A DNA stretch of 64,000 nt from Paenibacillus nanensis (GCF_003583765.1 NZ_QXQA01000009.1:177384-241383), one strand, 5' to 3'. Shown: positions 54,499 to 63,504, counted from the first letter of the stretch. Translations and numbers: made by a program. The notes: generated by a model not told the origin, from the letters alone.

Positions 54499-55743
54499 TT
54501 GCGGACAGTCGGACTTATTGTCGAATATAACCCGTTTCATAACGGACATCTTTATCATTTGCGTCAATCGGCAAAAATAACAGAAGCGGATGCGGTCGTC
54601 GCCGTCATGAGCGGCCATTTCCTGCAGCGCGGCGAACCGGCAATGTGGGACAAATGGACACGGGCGCGAATGGCGCTTGCGGGCGGCTGCGATCTCGTGA
54701 TCGAGCTGCCTGTCGCCTATGCGGCGCAAGCGGCGGAATGGTTCGCTTACGGCGCTGTATCGCTGCTTGAGGCTACGGGCGTTGTCGACGCCTTCTGCTT
54801 CGGCACGGAAAGCGGCCGATTAGCTCCTCTCCTAATGGCAGCCGATCTCGCGGCGGACGAGCCTCCCGATTTCCGGTCGCTGCTGAAAAGCAAGCTCGAG
54901 ACCGGACAAAGCTACCCGGCCGCCTACAGCGAAACGATTCAAGCTTACCTGAAGGCGCGAGGCGACATGGAAGCGGCAGCCTTTCCCTTTGACCAGCCGA
55001 ATCACACGCTCGGCCTGCACTACCTGATCGCGCACCGGCGCATTCGCGGCGCGATGAAGCCCTATACCATCGCAAGAGAAAAAGCGCAGTATAACCAGAC
55101 CTCCATAACGGACGGGGCGATTGCGAGCGCGACTGCCATTCGTAAGCTGACGCTGGAAAGCGGTGCGCTAGAAGAAATCCGCCCGTTCGTACCGGCGACG
55201 ACCTACGAGGTACTCATGGACCGGCATGCGGACGGCATTCCTCCCGTTCATTGGGAGCATTACAAGGATGCGCTGTTCCACACGCTGTCAACAAGCTCAC
55301 CTCACCGGTTATCGGAGCTGCGCGAAATAACGGAAGGACTTGAGCATCGCCTGCTCCATGCATGGCCGGAGCTTCAGGAATGGAGCATCGATTCCTTGCT
55401 TGCCTGCCTGAAAACAAAGCGATATACGCGCACCAAGCTTCAGCGCGCCCTGCTTTCCATCCTGCTGGGTCATGCCAAACAGGATTTCACGCAGGAGAAA
55501 CTGGCAAGCGGCGTGCAATACATTCGTGTGCTCGGTTTCTCAAAAAAAGGACAATCGCTGCTCAAACGAATGCGTTCCGCCGCTTCGCTGCCTGTGCTGA
55601 TGAGCGCCGCACGGCCTCCGAAGCCGTTCCGGTACTTGGAGCTGGACGTGCAGGCGACCCGCGCTTATATGCTCGGCATGCCGGGCGCTAAGCTTCCCTC
55701 CGATCTATCCCGCGATTTCCGGGACAAGCCGATCATGATCTAA
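54499..55743 (+). CDS. tmcAL: TmcAL (YlbM), tRNA(Met) cytidine acetate ligase
   Basis: ATP- and acetate-dependent enzyme that makes N4-acetylcytidine at the elongator tRNA(Met) wobble position. The 414 residues begin RTVGLIVEYNPFHNGHLYHL, with the nucleotidyltransferase HxGH (HNGH), then VMSGHFLQRGEPAMWDKWTR and the C-terminal LDVQATRAYMLGMPG. The start is TTG at 54499; the frame opens at TTG 54463, but the predicted transcription start near 54461 and the family N-terminus argue against it. The stop converges with sepM, overlapping by 4 bases. Confidence 0.93.
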   Translation: MRTVGLIVEYNPFHNGHLYHLRQSAKITEADAVVAVMSGHFLQRGEPAMWDKWTRARMALAGGCDLVIELPVAYAAQAAEWFAYGAVSLLEATGVVDAFCFGTESGRLAPLLMAADLAADEPPDFRSLLKSKLETGQSYPAAYSETIQAYLKARGDMEAAAFPFDQPNHTLGLHYLIAHRRIRGAMKPYTIAREKAQYNQTSITDGAIASATAIRKLTLESGALEEIRPFVPATTYEVLMDRHADGIPPVHWEHYKDALFHTLSTSSPHRLSELREITEGLEHRLLHAWPELQEWSIDSLLACLKTKRYTRTKLQRALLSILLGHAKQDFTQEKLASGVQYIRVLGFSKKGQSLLKRMRSAASLPVLMSAARPPKPFRYLELDVQATRAYMLGMPGAKLPSDLSRDFRDKPIMI

Positions 55744-56816
55744 CGGCGCTTCAGGAAGGAGGCGATGGCATCCATCGCCTCCTCCAACGACTCCACGCCC
55801 ACTATTTCCATGGATGTACCCATTTTCCTCGCTTTTGATTTGGCGTCCGCCTCGTTCCCCTTCGGCACCAGAAACAGCTCCGCTCCGTTTTGATCCGTTG
55901 ATACGACCTTTTGCATAATGCCGCCGATTACGCCTACTTTGCCTTCCGGCGTGATCGTGCCCGTCGCCGCGATTTTAACGCCACCCGTCAAATCGCCCTC
56001 CGTCAGTAAATTAACCGCTCCAAGCGCAAAGACAAGACCTGCCGAAGGACCGCCGATTTCGTCTGTCGAAATATGGAGCTCCTGCAGGCGGTTCTCCGCT
56101 TTTATGCTTCGAAGCTCCGTAAATCCTTTGACGCCAAGCAGCTCGGCGAATTGCTGCGGCGTTTCTTTCGAAGTGACATTATCGACCAAATCCGCCTTTA
56201 ATTCGATATCAAGCTGCTCGCCGCCTCGTTGGGCTGTGACCATTACCGTTCCGTCCTTTGTGTTCGCCTGCTCGCGCAAAGCTTTCATCACAGCCTCGGC
56301 TGCGGTTTTCACATCCGTGAACGCAGGTCCTCCCCGCAGTCCGATCAACCGGTCGCCAGCCCGCAGTCGCCCTGCAGGCTTGCCTGCTATCGTCAACACA
56401 TCCGAAACAACGATCGCCTCTATTTTGCGCTCGTAAGGGACGTTCAAATAGCGATAGGCCGCTTCGAGGGCGTCATTCTGGGAGCCTTCCATAATAACCG
56501 TCAGCCTCTCCGAATACTGCTGCTTCGTATAGCTTCCGAACACCTCGTCTTTCGAATAAACATCCTTATCACCGTCGACCGAAGCCTTCAGCACATGCCA
56601 AAAATTAGGCTCGGTCAATTTCACCGCCGTCAGCAGGAGCTGCCCTTTGTCGGCAGGCTGGCCGGACGCAAGCGATATCATCGGCTCAATGGGCACCGCA
56701 ATGCCCGGCTCATACACGACATACGGCGTTGGCGCATATAACAGAACCCACATGACAAGGGCGGTTACGCTCGCCGAAAAAATAATTCTCCGCACGCCGG
56801 ACAATCCGTTTCGCAT
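55740..56816 (-). CDS. sepM: SepM/YlbL-type membrane-anchored PDZ-Lon protease
   Basis: Extracytoplasmic serine protease; SepM processes a competence pheromone in streptococci and YlbL is the Bacillus relative. The 358 residues have one N-terminal transmembrane helix (IIFSASVTALVMWVLLYAPT), a PDZ domain at about 120-200 (AGKPAGRLRAGDRLIGLRGG), and a C-terminal Lon-type domain with the catalytic Ser in DEIGGPSAGLVFALGA and Lys in VIGGIMQKVVSTDQNGAELF. GGAGGGG lies 8 bases before ATG 56816. Its substrate here is unknown. Confidence 0.92.
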   Translation of the reverse strand: MRNGLSGVRRIIFSASVTALVMWVLLYAPTPYVVYEPGIAVPIEPMISLASGQPADKGQLLLTAVKLTEPNFWHVLKASVDGDKDVYSKDEVFGSYTKQQYSERLTVIMEGSQNDALEAAYRYLNVPYERKIEAIVVSDVLTIAGKPAGRLRAGDRLIGLRGGPAFTDVKTAAEAVMKALREQANTKDGTVMVTAQRGGEQLDIELKADLVDNVTSKETPQQFAELLGVKGFTELRSIKAENRLQELHISTDEIGGPSAGLVFALGAVNLLTEGDLTGGVKIAATGTITPEGKVGVIGGIMQKVVSTDQNGAELFLVPKGNEADAKSKARKMGTSMEIVGVESLEEAMDAIASFLKRR

Positions 56817-56928
56817 AGTTGTTTCCCCTCCATCTATGCTCATCTGCTTCTATGTAGAATGGTCTATCTTGCCAATGTTCGGCGTAGGTATGAAACGTAA
56901 GAGGTATGTCCAAGAGGAGTTGAACAGC

Positions 56929-58182
56929 ATGCCCAAAACAATCCTGCTTGCCATTGTGTCGATCCTTCTGGTCGGCTCCATAATCCTGCAGCCAGATGAA
57001 TCCTTCAAAGCATCGCTGCAAGGTCTTACCATTTGGTGGAATATCGTATTTCCGGGGTTGCTCCCTTTTCTAGTGCTTTACGAAATTATGCTGGCCTTCG
57101 GACTCGCACATGCAATCGGGAATCTTCTGCAGCCCATGATGAAACGGATGACGGGCTTGCCGGGCGAAGCAGCGCTAGCCGTTGTATTCGGGTGGCTCGG
57201 CGGCTATCCCGCCGGCTCCGAGGCGGTCACCTCGCTGCGGAAGCGCGAGGTTCTGAACCGTTCGCAGAGCCAGCAGCTGCTCGGCATCGCCCATATGCCG
57301 AACCCGATCTTTATGCTCGTCGTCATTGGCGCAGGCTTTCTCCACAAGCCGATTGCAGGCATGATGATAGCAGCAGCCGTCTGGGTATCCGCCCTTTGGC
57401 TGCTGCTGCTGTCTTACCTATTCCGGGACAGGAAGCAGCCCGCGGCTTCCTCATCCGATATAACGCCTGCGCCTTTGCCGTCCGAATCCGGCCAGCGTAA
57501 AGGCGCCTTATCCGCCATTGCCCAAGGGCTGCAATCCGGCAGAGAGGAGGACGGCCGGAGCTTCGGCAAAGTGCTGGGCGATTCCGTCGCGAACAGCGTG
57601 CAGAAGCTGATGATCGTCGGCGGCTTAATGATCTTTGCCGCTGTTCTGTCCAAGCTGTCTGAGCCGCTGCTTATCCCGATCTTGAAGCAGGGCTTCAGCT
57701 TTATCGGCCCCGCCTTCTTCGAAAGCCATCTCGGCGCTTACGCCGCCGCAGTATGGGACGCGCCCGGCGCAAGCGCCGCATTCGGCAGCGCCATCATTGC
57801 AGCCGTCCTCGCATGGAGCGGAATGGCCGGCATTCTGCAGACCGGCTATGCCATTTCCGGCACCGATCTGAAGCTGCTGCCTTTTATCGCCTTTCGTCTG
57901 AATCATGCCCTGCACGCCTTTTTGCTCACGCTGCTCCTATGGCAGCCGATGACTTGGCTGATCGGCAAGCTTAACCCGAACGGCGATTTCCCCGTTATGC
58001 TGTACGGGCACTATTTTGCCGCCTCACTTGACGTCAACATGCCCATCCAATCGGTTACCGCATCGGAGCTGCCCTCGTTATGGCCGATATCCCTAACCGC
58101 CGCGGGGCTGTTGATGGTCATTCTGCTCTTGACGAGCTTTATATCCGGCTCCAAAAATGGGCGCATCTCGCGTTTTCGATAA
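56929..58182 (+). CDS. ylbJ: YlbJ, sporulation integral membrane protein
   Basis: Polytopic nucleoside-recognition (Gate) domain membrane protein; Bacillus ylbJ mutants are defective in spore cortex. The 417 residues contain many hydrophobic helices, with GLTIWWNIVFPGLLPFLVLY near the N-terminus and VFGWLGGYPAGSEAVTSLRK, the family's conserved block. GAGGAG is 9 bases before the ATG at 56929, and the upstream extension to 56647 lies over the divergent sepM gene. It is divergent from sepM across about 110 bases. Confidence 0.93.
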   Translation: MPKTILLAIVSILLVGSIILQPDESFKASLQGLTIWWNIVFPGLLPFLVLYEIMLAFGLAHAIGNLLQPMMKRMTGLPGEAALAVVFGWLGGYPAGSEAVTSLRKREVLNRSQSQQLLGIAHMPNPIFMLVVIGAGFLHKPIAGMMIAAAVWVSALWLLLLSYLFRDRKQPAASSSDITPAPLPSESGQRKGALSAIAQGLQSGREEDGRSFGKVLGDSVANSVQKLMIVGGLMIFAAVLSKLSEPLLIPILKQGFSFIGPAFFESHLGAYAAAVWDAPGASAAFGSAIIAAVLAWSGMAGILQTGYAISGTDLKLLPFIAFRLNHALHAFLLTLLLWQPMTWLIGKLNPNGDFPVMLYGHYFAASLDVNMPIQSVTASELPSLWPISLTAAGLLMVILLLTSFISGSKNGRISRFR

Positions 58183-58188
58183 TTGCCG

Positions 58189-58719
58189 TCATCCCCTGGC
58201 TTCGTATTTCGCTTTAAGCCGGTCTTCAATGACCGGCGGCACCAGTTCCTTCACATTTCCTTTGAACTGTGCGATTTCCTTTACGATGCTGGAGCTTAAA
58301 TACGAATACTTCGGGTTCGTCATCATAAACATTGTCTCGATCTCCCCGTCCAGCATATGGTTCGTGGAGGCGAGCTGAAGCTCGTATTCGAAATCGGTGA
58401 CGGACCTGATCCCTCTAATAATGACATCCGCGTTTTTGCTGCGCATGAACCGTACCAGCAAATCCCGAAAGCTGTCGATTTCCACGTTCGGGATGTCCTT
58501 GGTCACCTCGGCAAGCAGCTCCTTCCGTTCCTCAACGGTAAAAAGCGGATTTTTGCTCGTATTATTCAGCACCGCCACGATCAAACGGTCGAATTGCTTC
58601 GCTGAACGCTGAATGATATCAAGATGGCCGTAGGTTACCGGGTCGAAGCTGCCCGGATAAACCGCTATCCGCTCTTTTTTCGCCTGAGACTCTGTTCCCT
58701 GCTGTTTATTCATTGACAT
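58189..58719 (-). CDS. coaD: CoaD, phosphopantetheine adenylyltransferase
   Basis: Catalyses the penultimate step of coenzyme A synthesis. The 176 residues include the nucleotidyltransferase signature [40 protein letters not shown] and [20 protein letters not shown]. It is slightly longer than usual because of 16 extra N-terminal residues; the first ATG has GGAG 8 bases upstream. It overlaps rsmD by 14 bases. Confidence 0.96.
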   Translation of the reverse strand: MSMNKQQGTESQAKKERIAVYPGSFDPVTYGHLDIIQRSAKQFDRLIVAVLNNTSKNPLFTVEERKELLAEVTKDIPNVEIDSFRDLLVRFMRSKNADVIIRGIRSVTDFEYELQLASTNHMLDGEIETMFMMTNPKYSYLSSSIVKEIAQFKGNVKELVPPVIEDRLKAKYEARG

Positions 58720-59329
58720 CCATCTCGCTCCTATTCATAGCATCGGTGTCCCCTATGCTGCTTGTCTCATCGTCCATGCCATGATACCGATATATTGTAA
58801 CGGCAGTATCTCCGTATTTAGCAGTTTTGATATGCTCGAACCCCGCGAGCTCCTCCGGATAACGGTGGGAAGCGTCATGCTCGACTACGATCCGCGCTTC
58901 TTCCTCAAGCATCCCTTTTGCGGCAAGCTCCGCCATCAGCTCATCCATATTCGTCATCCGATACGGCGGATCCAAAAAGACAAGGGAAAACTTCAGCTCG
59001 CGCTTGGCCAGCGCTTTGAGCGCCCGCTCCGCATCGTTCCGGTAAATTTCCGCCGCGCTTTCCGCGCCTGCGGTTCGCACGTTTTGCCGGATGACGTCCA
59101 GGCTTATTTTTTCCTTATCGACGAAGATCACACGCTCGATGCCCCTGCTCCATGCCTCGATGCCGAGACCGCCTGTACCCGCGAAGAGGTCCAGAGCCGT
59201 TCCGCCCTCAAAATAAGGACCGATCATGCTAAATATCGCTTCTTTCACTTTATCCGTTGTCGGCCTTGTACCCGTGCCCGGGACGGCCTTCAGCGCGCGC
59301 CCTCTCGCCGCGCCCGCGATGACTCTCAC
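58706..59329 (-). CDS. rsmD: RsmD, 16S rRNA (guanine(966)-N2)-methyltransferase
   Basis: Methylates 16S rRNA during 30S assembly. The 207 residues carry [40 protein letters not shown], the SAM-binding [20 protein letters not shown] and the catalytic [15 protein letters not shown] lies 8 bases before the GTG at 59329, giving the family-typical MRVI start; the frame also opens at ATG 59353, but an extended -10 element (TGGTACGAT, TACGAT at 59362-59367) would start transcription near there. Overlaps coaD. Confidence 0.95.
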   Translation of the reverse strand: MRVIAGAARGRALKAVPGTGTRPTTDKVKEAIFSMIGPYFEGGTALDLFAGTGGLGIEAWSRGIERVIFVDKEKISLDVIRQNVRTAGAESAAEIYRNDAERALKALAKRELKFSLVFLDPPYRMTNMDELMAELAAKGMLEEEARIVVEHDASHRYPEELAGFEHIKTAKYGDTAVTIYRYHGMDDETSSIGDTDAMNRSEMDVNE

Positions 59330-59508
59330 TGCAATTGCCCCTTTCGACATCATTCTCGCCTATCGTACCATAGATTCCCTGCGCGAAGATAGATAGCCGC
59401 AACAATTGCCCCGGCCCTCTTCAACTCGGCGGATCACAGCGGGTATACATGACTATCGTTCCTGCGATATTAAATAAAAAGCCGCCGCCAAGAGAAGGGA
59501 TGATTGAC

Positions 59509-59838
59509 ATGATATCACTGTTGCTGACTTTAAAAAGGTTAATTCACGGTTTGTGGTACGCGTTTAAAATGAAGAACTTTCAGGCCCTTTTCGTATTGGT
59601 TCTGGTTATCCTGCTGTCAGGAACGATCTTTTTTGTAACCCAAGAGAATTTGACGGTAATCGATGCGTTGTATTTCTGCATCGTTACTTTAAGCACCGTA
59701 GGCCACCCCGCCTTTATTCCCCAAACGGAGATGGGAAAGGTGTTTACTATGGCGTTCATCGTTGTGGGAACCGGGCTGTTCATCGGATTAATGGGGCACA
59801 TTGCTTATGCGTTAATCAAGCAGCGGGGAGACGAATAG
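59509..59838 (+). CDS. Two-transmembrane ion channel, probably potassium
   Basis: A 109-residue protein with a first helix (ALFVLVLVILLSGTIFFVTQ), a pore loop, and a second helix (FTMAFIVVGTGLFIGLMGHI), the KcsA-like two-helix layout. The filter region reads DALYFCIVTLSTVGHPAFIP, i.e. TVGHP instead of the usual TVGYG/TVGFG, so ion selectivity is uncertain. There is no RCK/TrkA domain. AAGGG precedes ATG 59509 at 9 bases; earlier ATGs are at worse spacing. Confidence 0.85.
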   Translation: MISLLLTLKRLIHGLWYAFKMKNFQALFVLVLVILLSGTIFFVTQENLTVIDALYFCIVTLSTVGHPAFIPQTEMGKVFTMAFIVVGTGLFIGLMGHIAYALIKQRGDE

Positions 59839-59855
59839 CTCGGATAAAAATAAAA

Positions 59856-59886
59856 TCGGGCGCCCTCTTTCGAGAGCGCCCTTTTC
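59856..59886 (+). terminator. Terminator of the channel gene
   Basis: Stem GGGCGCCCTC (59858-59867) with GAGAGCGCCC (59872-59881) and a short loop, followed by TTTT. The remaining bases to ku (59887-60082) show no gene. Confidence 0.85.
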
Positions 59887-60082
59887 ATGGGAGAGGAGAA
59901 ACCGGACGAAGAACTTATGGGGAAACGTAAGTCTTCTCCGCGGTTGTCTACGGCATCTCGCGACGCCGATGATTATATCATTGCCGCATTCTCTTCGAAT
60001 ATACATCGAAGGCGAAAAATAAATCCGATGCACAATGGGGCATCCTGAATCTATACGAAATTTTGTTCAGGAGGACTTCATT

Positions 60083-60943
60083 ATGCATACCGTTTGGAAA
60101 GGCGCAATCAGCTTTGGGCTCGTCCATGTGCCAGTGAAAATGTTTACCGCTACCGAAGATAAGGACATCCGCTTTCGCAGCATTCATAAAGAATGCGGCA
60201 CGCCGATCTCCCAGCAGCGCGTCTGCGAGCATTGCGGACGAAATATCGAAAACGACGAAATCGCCAAAGGCTTCGAGTATGAGAAAGGCAAGTTCGTCCT
60301 CTTCAACGAAGAGGAATTGGACGCGCTTAGACCGGAGTCGGCGCGCACCATTCAAATATTAGACTTCGTCGATCTGACGGATATCGACCCAATCTACTTC
60401 GAGAAGGCGTATTACCTTTCTCCGGATATGGCCGGCTCCGGCGCTTACGGCTTGCTGCTTGAAGCGATCCGCCAAACGGGCAAAATCGGAATCGCAAAAA
60501 TCTCGATCCGCAGCAAAAGCCGCTTGGCCGCAGTCCGCGTCGTTGCCAACTGCCTCTGTCTCGAAACGATGCACTTCCCGGACGAAATCCGATCCATCTC
60601 GCTTGTTCCAAACCTGCCCGAGCAGGTAACGGTTAACGAAAAGGAGCTGGAGGTCGCTAAGCTGCTGATCGGACAGTTATCGGCCGCCTTCGAGCCGGAT
60701 AAGTATACGGACGATTACCGGACGGCGCTGCTGAATGCGATTGAAGCGAAGGTAAGCGGTGAAGGCATCGACGTTGTAACTGCCCCTGTTAACGAAACCG
60801 GCAAGGTCATCGACCTAATGGCCGCTCTGCAAGCAAGCTTGGAAGCAGCCAAAATTCCGACAGATCCCGGCAAGACCGGAGAGAAGCGCAAACCGGCAGC
60901 CAAAGAGAAAAAGCCTAAAAAAGCGAAAGGCACCGCATCATGA
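60083..60943 (+). CDS. ku: Ku, DNA end-binding protein of bacterial end joining
   Basis: Forms a homodimeric ring on double-strand breaks and recruits the ligase. The 286 residues begin MHTVWKGAISFGLVHVPVKM, with the Ku core motif RVCEHCGRNIENDEIAKGFE, and end in a lysine-rich tail (KRKPAAKEKKPKKAKG) typical of DNA-contacting Ku C-termini. AGGAGG lies 8 bases before the ATG at 60083. The stop overlaps the ligase start (ATGA), so both proteins are made together. Confidence 0.97.
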   Translation: MHTVWKGAISFGLVHVPVKMFTATEDKDIRFRSIHKECGTPISQQRVCEHCGRNIENDEIAKGFEYEKGKFVLFNEEELDALRPESARTIQILDFVDLTDIDPIYFEKAYYLSPDMAGSGAYGLLLEAIRQTGKIGIAKISIRSKSRLAAVRVVANCLCLETMHFPDEIRSISLVPNLPEQVTVNEKELEVAKLLIGQLSAAFEPDKYTDDYRTALLNAIEAKVSGEGIDVVTAPVNETGKVIDLMAALQASLEAAKIPTDPGKTGEKRKPAAKEKKPKKAKGTAS

Positions 60944-61845
60944 CCGAATCCGTCCATTCGGATTCTAGGATGATCCTGCCTAAAACGCCGATGTCCCCCA
61001 TTCAAACTCCCGACATCCCGGAAGGGCCGGAATGGTGCTATCAGCTGAAATGGGATGGCGTTCGAACGCTCGCCCGATTAGATGGCCGCGGCGGCGTAGA
61101 GATATTTTCGAAACGTATCGAGCTCCGCAACTCCGCTTTTCCAGAAATCGTGGAGCTGCTCAAGGCTGTTCAGGTCGGCGCTTGCCTCATCGACGGGGAA
61201 ATTGTTTATTTCGACGGGGTTAGGCCGAACTTTCAGCGAGGCAGGCTAGGCGGGGTAAACCGGAAACCCCGCGATGACCTGATTTACGTCATGTTCGATC
61301 TTCTGTATGACGGGTCGGAGGACTTGCGCCCGCTTCCATTTCGGGAACGGTTCAGAAGGCTGAGCGAGAAGTTCCCCAAGAAAAACCCGCGATTGTTCGT
61401 CACCGATTTATATGAGGATGGACAAGCGCTCTGGGAGTGGGTTCAGGAGCATGAATGGGAAGGCATCGTGTCCAAACGGCTGGACAGCCCTTACACCGAA
61501 GGGAAGAAGCATAACGATTGGTTCAAAAAACGCAAGGAGCTACAGCTGACCGCCGAAGTGGTCGGAATCAAGCTGAATAACGGACAAGTCGCAAGCTTGG
61601 TGCTGCGATACGAAGACCGCTATATCGGACATGTGTCGGGTCTCGATCAAAGCTCTAAGCGCTTGCTCGAGGAATTTATGCGGAAATATCCCGGAGAGTG
61701 CCCTTTCCTTTCGCTCACGCCAGGCATGAAAAAATCCGAGGTCGCCTGGTTAAGCGTCCCTTTCCCCTGCCGTGTTGCCGCTTTGGAATTTACCGATTCG
61801 GGCATACTCCGCCACCCGAGGCTGCTGGGATTCGGCGCCGGCTAA
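60940..61845 (+). CDS. ATP-dependent DNA ligase, ligase-only LigD-type
   Basis: Seals breaks in the Ku end-joining pathway. The 301 residues contain the nucleotidyl-transfer motif I with K37 (CYQLKWDGVRTLARLDG), motif III-like LIYVMFDLLYDGSEDLRPLP, motif IV EWEGIVSKRLDSPYTEG and motif V DWFKKRKELQLTAEV, then an OB-fold C-terminal domain. No primase-polymerase or 3'-phosphoesterase domain is fused, unlike Bacillus LigD. It overlaps ku by 4 bases. Confidence 0.95.
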   Translation: MTESVHSDSRMILPKTPMSPIQTPDIPEGPEWCYQLKWDGVRTLARLDGRGGVEIFSKRIELRNSAFPEIVELLKAVQVGACLIDGEIVYFDGVRPNFQRGRLGGVNRKPRDDLIYVMFDLLYDGSEDLRPLPFRERFRRLSEKFPKKNPRLFVTDLYEDGQALWEWVQEHEWEGIVSKRLDSPYTEGKKHNDWFKKRKELQLTAEVVGIKLNNGQVASLVLRYEDRYIGHVSGLDQSSKRLLEEFMRKYPGECPFLSLTPGMKKSEVAWLSVPFPCRVAALEFTDSGILRHPRLLGFGAG

Positions 61846-61867
61846 CCGCTTCCCTATTTTTCCTAGC

Positions 61868-61916
61868 AAAAGACGTCTTTCAGCAGATGAATACGCTGCC
61901 GAGAGACGTCTTTTTC
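61868..61916 (+). terminator. Terminator of ku-ligase
   Basis: AGACGTCT arms (61871-61878 and 61904-61911) with a GCAG/CTGC inner stem and TTTTT (61911-61915), about 20 bases after the ligase stop. Confidence 0.87.
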
Positions 61917-62062
61917 GTAGGAAAGGATTCGTTAAAGATAGGGATGCGCTTTGCGGCAATAAGCTGCGGGCGCATCCTTTTTCTTTATGATGGCACGTAT
62001 AGTGTCCAACCCGTTCGTCATATAGTTACGTCGAGGCATGATATGGAAAGGAGTAGAGCCCC

Positions 62063-62293
62063 ATGAACGAGAATGATCAATTTCGAACGTACCGGCCATT
62101 TATCGGGCCGTTCGATCCTTGTCCGCCTATGACCGTAAAGAGCTACAATGTGCCGCCGCAGCTGTTCATCTCTTTTCAGCCCCCGAATTTGCCCCAATTT
62201 TCGCCCTATGAAGCTTTGAAGCATGGCACACTGTGGCCCGCATTGTATGCCCCTTACCCAGGTCCATCCCGCAAGGAAGCAGGTGAAGCCTAG
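62063..62293 (+). CDS. cotJA: CotJA, spore coat-associated protein
   Basis: Small inner spore-coat protein made in the mother cell. The 76 residues are proline- and aromatic-rich (RTYRPFIGPFDPCPPMTVKS; YNVPPQLFISFQPPNLPQFS), the family pattern. AAAGGAG lies 9 bases before the ATG. The upstream region (61917-62062) holds CATATAGT near 62019, which could be a SigE-type -10, but I saw no good -35 at the right distance, so the promoter is unproven. The cotJA stop shares a base with the cotJB start. Confidence 0.92.
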   Translation: MNENDQFRTYRPFIGPFDPCPPMTVKSYNVPPQLFISFQPPNLPQFSPYEALKHGTLWPALYAPYPGPSRKEAGEA

Positions 62294-62556
62294 TGGCTCA
62301 ACAGCTCGATGAAAACTATTACAAAATGCTGCACGATCTGCAGTCTGTCGATTTTGTGCTGGTAGAGCTGAATCTGTACCTGGACACCCATCCCGACGAC
62401 GAAGCTGCGCTGGCGCAATTCAATCAGTTCGCCGAGCTTCGCAAGCGTATTGCGTCGCAGTTCGAACTGCAGTATGGCCCTCTTATGAATTTTGGACATA
62501 GTCTCTCAAGATCTCCATGGCAGTGGAAGGAAGCGCCTTGGCCTTGGCAGGTATAG
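62293..62556 (+). CDS. cotJB: CotJB, spore coat protein
   Basis: Component of the spore coat, required with CotJC for normal coat structure. The 87 residues show the CotJB core MLHDLQSVDFVLVELNLYLD, then HPDDEAALAQFNQFAELRKR and the Trp/Pro-rich end SPWQWKEAPWPWQV. The start is GTG at 62293 with AGGTG about 7 bases upstream, overlapping the cotJA stop by one base. Confidence 0.93.
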   Translation: MAQQLDENYYKMLHDLQSVDFVLVELNLYLDTHPDDEAALAQFNQFAELRKRIASQFELQYGPLMNFGHSLSRSPWQWKEAPWPWQV

Positions 62557-62620
62557 CAGGCAATCAGCCGGATGTGAGCATCCGCAAAATTTGAACCAAG
62601 AAAGCGAGGAACGCGAGCCG

Positions 62621-63190
62621 ATGTGGGCATACGAGAAGAAGCTGCAGTACCCCGTAAGAGTCAGCAAATGCGATCCCTTAATGGCCAAATTTTTGCTTGA
62701 GCAATACGGCGGGGCCGATGGCGAGCTGGCAGCCGCGCTTCGTTACCTGAATCAGCGCTATACCATCCCGGACAAAGTTATCGGATTGCTGACGGATATC
62801 GGGACGGAGGAATTTGCTCATCTTGAGATGATCGCTACCATGGTATATAAGCTTACCAAAGACGCAACGCCTGAGCAGATGCGCGCTGTAGGTCTTGGCG
62901 ATCATTATGCGAATCATGATAAAGCCCTCTTTTACCAAAACGCTTCCGGCGTTCCTTGGACCGCCAGCTATATTCAAGCCAAAGGCGATCCGATTGCGGA
63001 CTTGTACGAGGATATCGCCGCGGAGGAGAAAGCAAGAGCCACTTACCAATGGCTCATCGACATGACGGATGACGTGGATCTGCAGGACAGCTTGAAGTTT
63101 TTGCGCGAGCGCGAAATCGTCCACTCGTTGCGCTTCCGCGAGGCGGTTGAAATTTTGAAAGAAAAAAGAGATCAGAAGATTTATTTCTAA
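62621..63190 (+). CDS. cotJC: CotJC, manganese catalase-like spore coat protein
   Basis: Coat protein of the manganese catalase superfamily. The 189 residues start MWAYEKKLQYPVRVSKCDPL and carry the di-metal ligand regions GGADGELAAALRYLNQRYTI, TDIGTEEFAHLEMIATMVYK and IAAEEKARATYQWLID, with EFAH and EEKAR holding conserved Glu/His residues. The ATG at 62621 lies 64 bases after cotJB; a GAGG-rich site precedes it. Confidence 0.95.
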   Translation: MWAYEKKLQYPVRVSKCDPLMAKFLLEQYGGADGELAAALRYLNQRYTIPDKVIGLLTDIGTEEFAHLEMIATMVYKLTKDATPEQMRAVGLGDHYANHDKALFYQNASGVPWTASYIQAKGDPIADLYEDIAAEEKARATYQWLIDMTDDVDLQDSLKFLREREIVHSLRFREAVEILKEKRDQKIYF

Positions 63191-63250
63191 ACCGTGATTT
63201 TCGTCTGTTCGTCCTTTACACGCTTTCATAAGATTTTTCGACTTTTTAAG

Positions 63251-63279
63251 TTCACTTCTTTTTCCAATTGTGTTATCAT
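63251..63279 (+). promoter_or_regulatory. Promoter of the antisense RNA
   Basis: TTCACT (63251-63256), 17-base spacer, TATCAT (63274-63279) with TGT before it (extended -10). RNA would start near 63286 and run to the terminator at 63363-63410. Confidence 0.65.
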
Positions 63280-63285
63280 ACCTAT

Positions 63286-63410
63286 AAAAGAAGCCGAGTG
63301 CGGCAAACACTCGGCTGGACAATTGGCTTGAATGGGATATCCCTTCATGTCGAGTAAGGAATAAGAACCCACCTGGGCGCTAACCTTGGGGTGGGTTCTT
63401 ACTTTTTCTT
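63286..63410 (+). ncRNA. Putative antitoxin RNA, convergent with the small toxin
   Basis: About 120-base RNA with a first stem-loop GCCGAGTG (63293-63300) / CACTCGGC (63308-63315) and a final hairpin AAGAACCCACC / GGTGGGTTCTT followed by T-rich sequence. The 3' part is antisense to the end of the toxin gene at 63399-63494. This layout matches txpA/ratA-type type I systems in Bacillus. Confidence 0.55.
63363..63402. terminator. Shared bidirectional terminator of toxin and antisense RNA
   Basis: AAGAACCCACC (63363-63373) and GGTGGGTTCTT (63390-63400) form a stem on both strands. On the plus strand ACTTTTTCTT follows; on the minus strand the T-run is weaker (TTCTTATT). Confidence 0.75.
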
Positions 63411-63494
63411 GTAGTTATTCGAAATGTATGTGAGTAGTGCAAGAATGAACGATCCGAAAAGAAACATGATCGTTAATGCCGCCTCTACCTTCAT
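63399..63494 (-). CDS. Holin-like small membrane toxin, type I toxin-antitoxin
   Basis: A 31-residue peptide: MKVEAALTIMFLFGSFILAL then LTYISNNYKKK, i.e. one hydrophobic helix with a short acidic N-terminus and lysine tail, the shape of Hol_Tox family (putative holin-like) toxins. The ribosome binding site GGAAGGGGG is preceded by a CCCTT, and the two can pair (CCCTTCGGAAGGG near 63510), hiding the site. An extended -10 TGGTACAAT (63551-63556) would drive it. Toxicity is inferred from family shape and the convergent RNA. Confidence 0.72.
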   Translation of the reverse strand: MKVEAALTIMFLFGSFILALLTYISNNYKKK

Positions 63495-63504
63495 GGCATC
63501 ACCC

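Noticed and set aside
62018..62044. SigE promoter TCATATA / CATGATAT for cotJ
   Set aside because: The predicted transcription start would fall inside the cotJA ribosome binding site.
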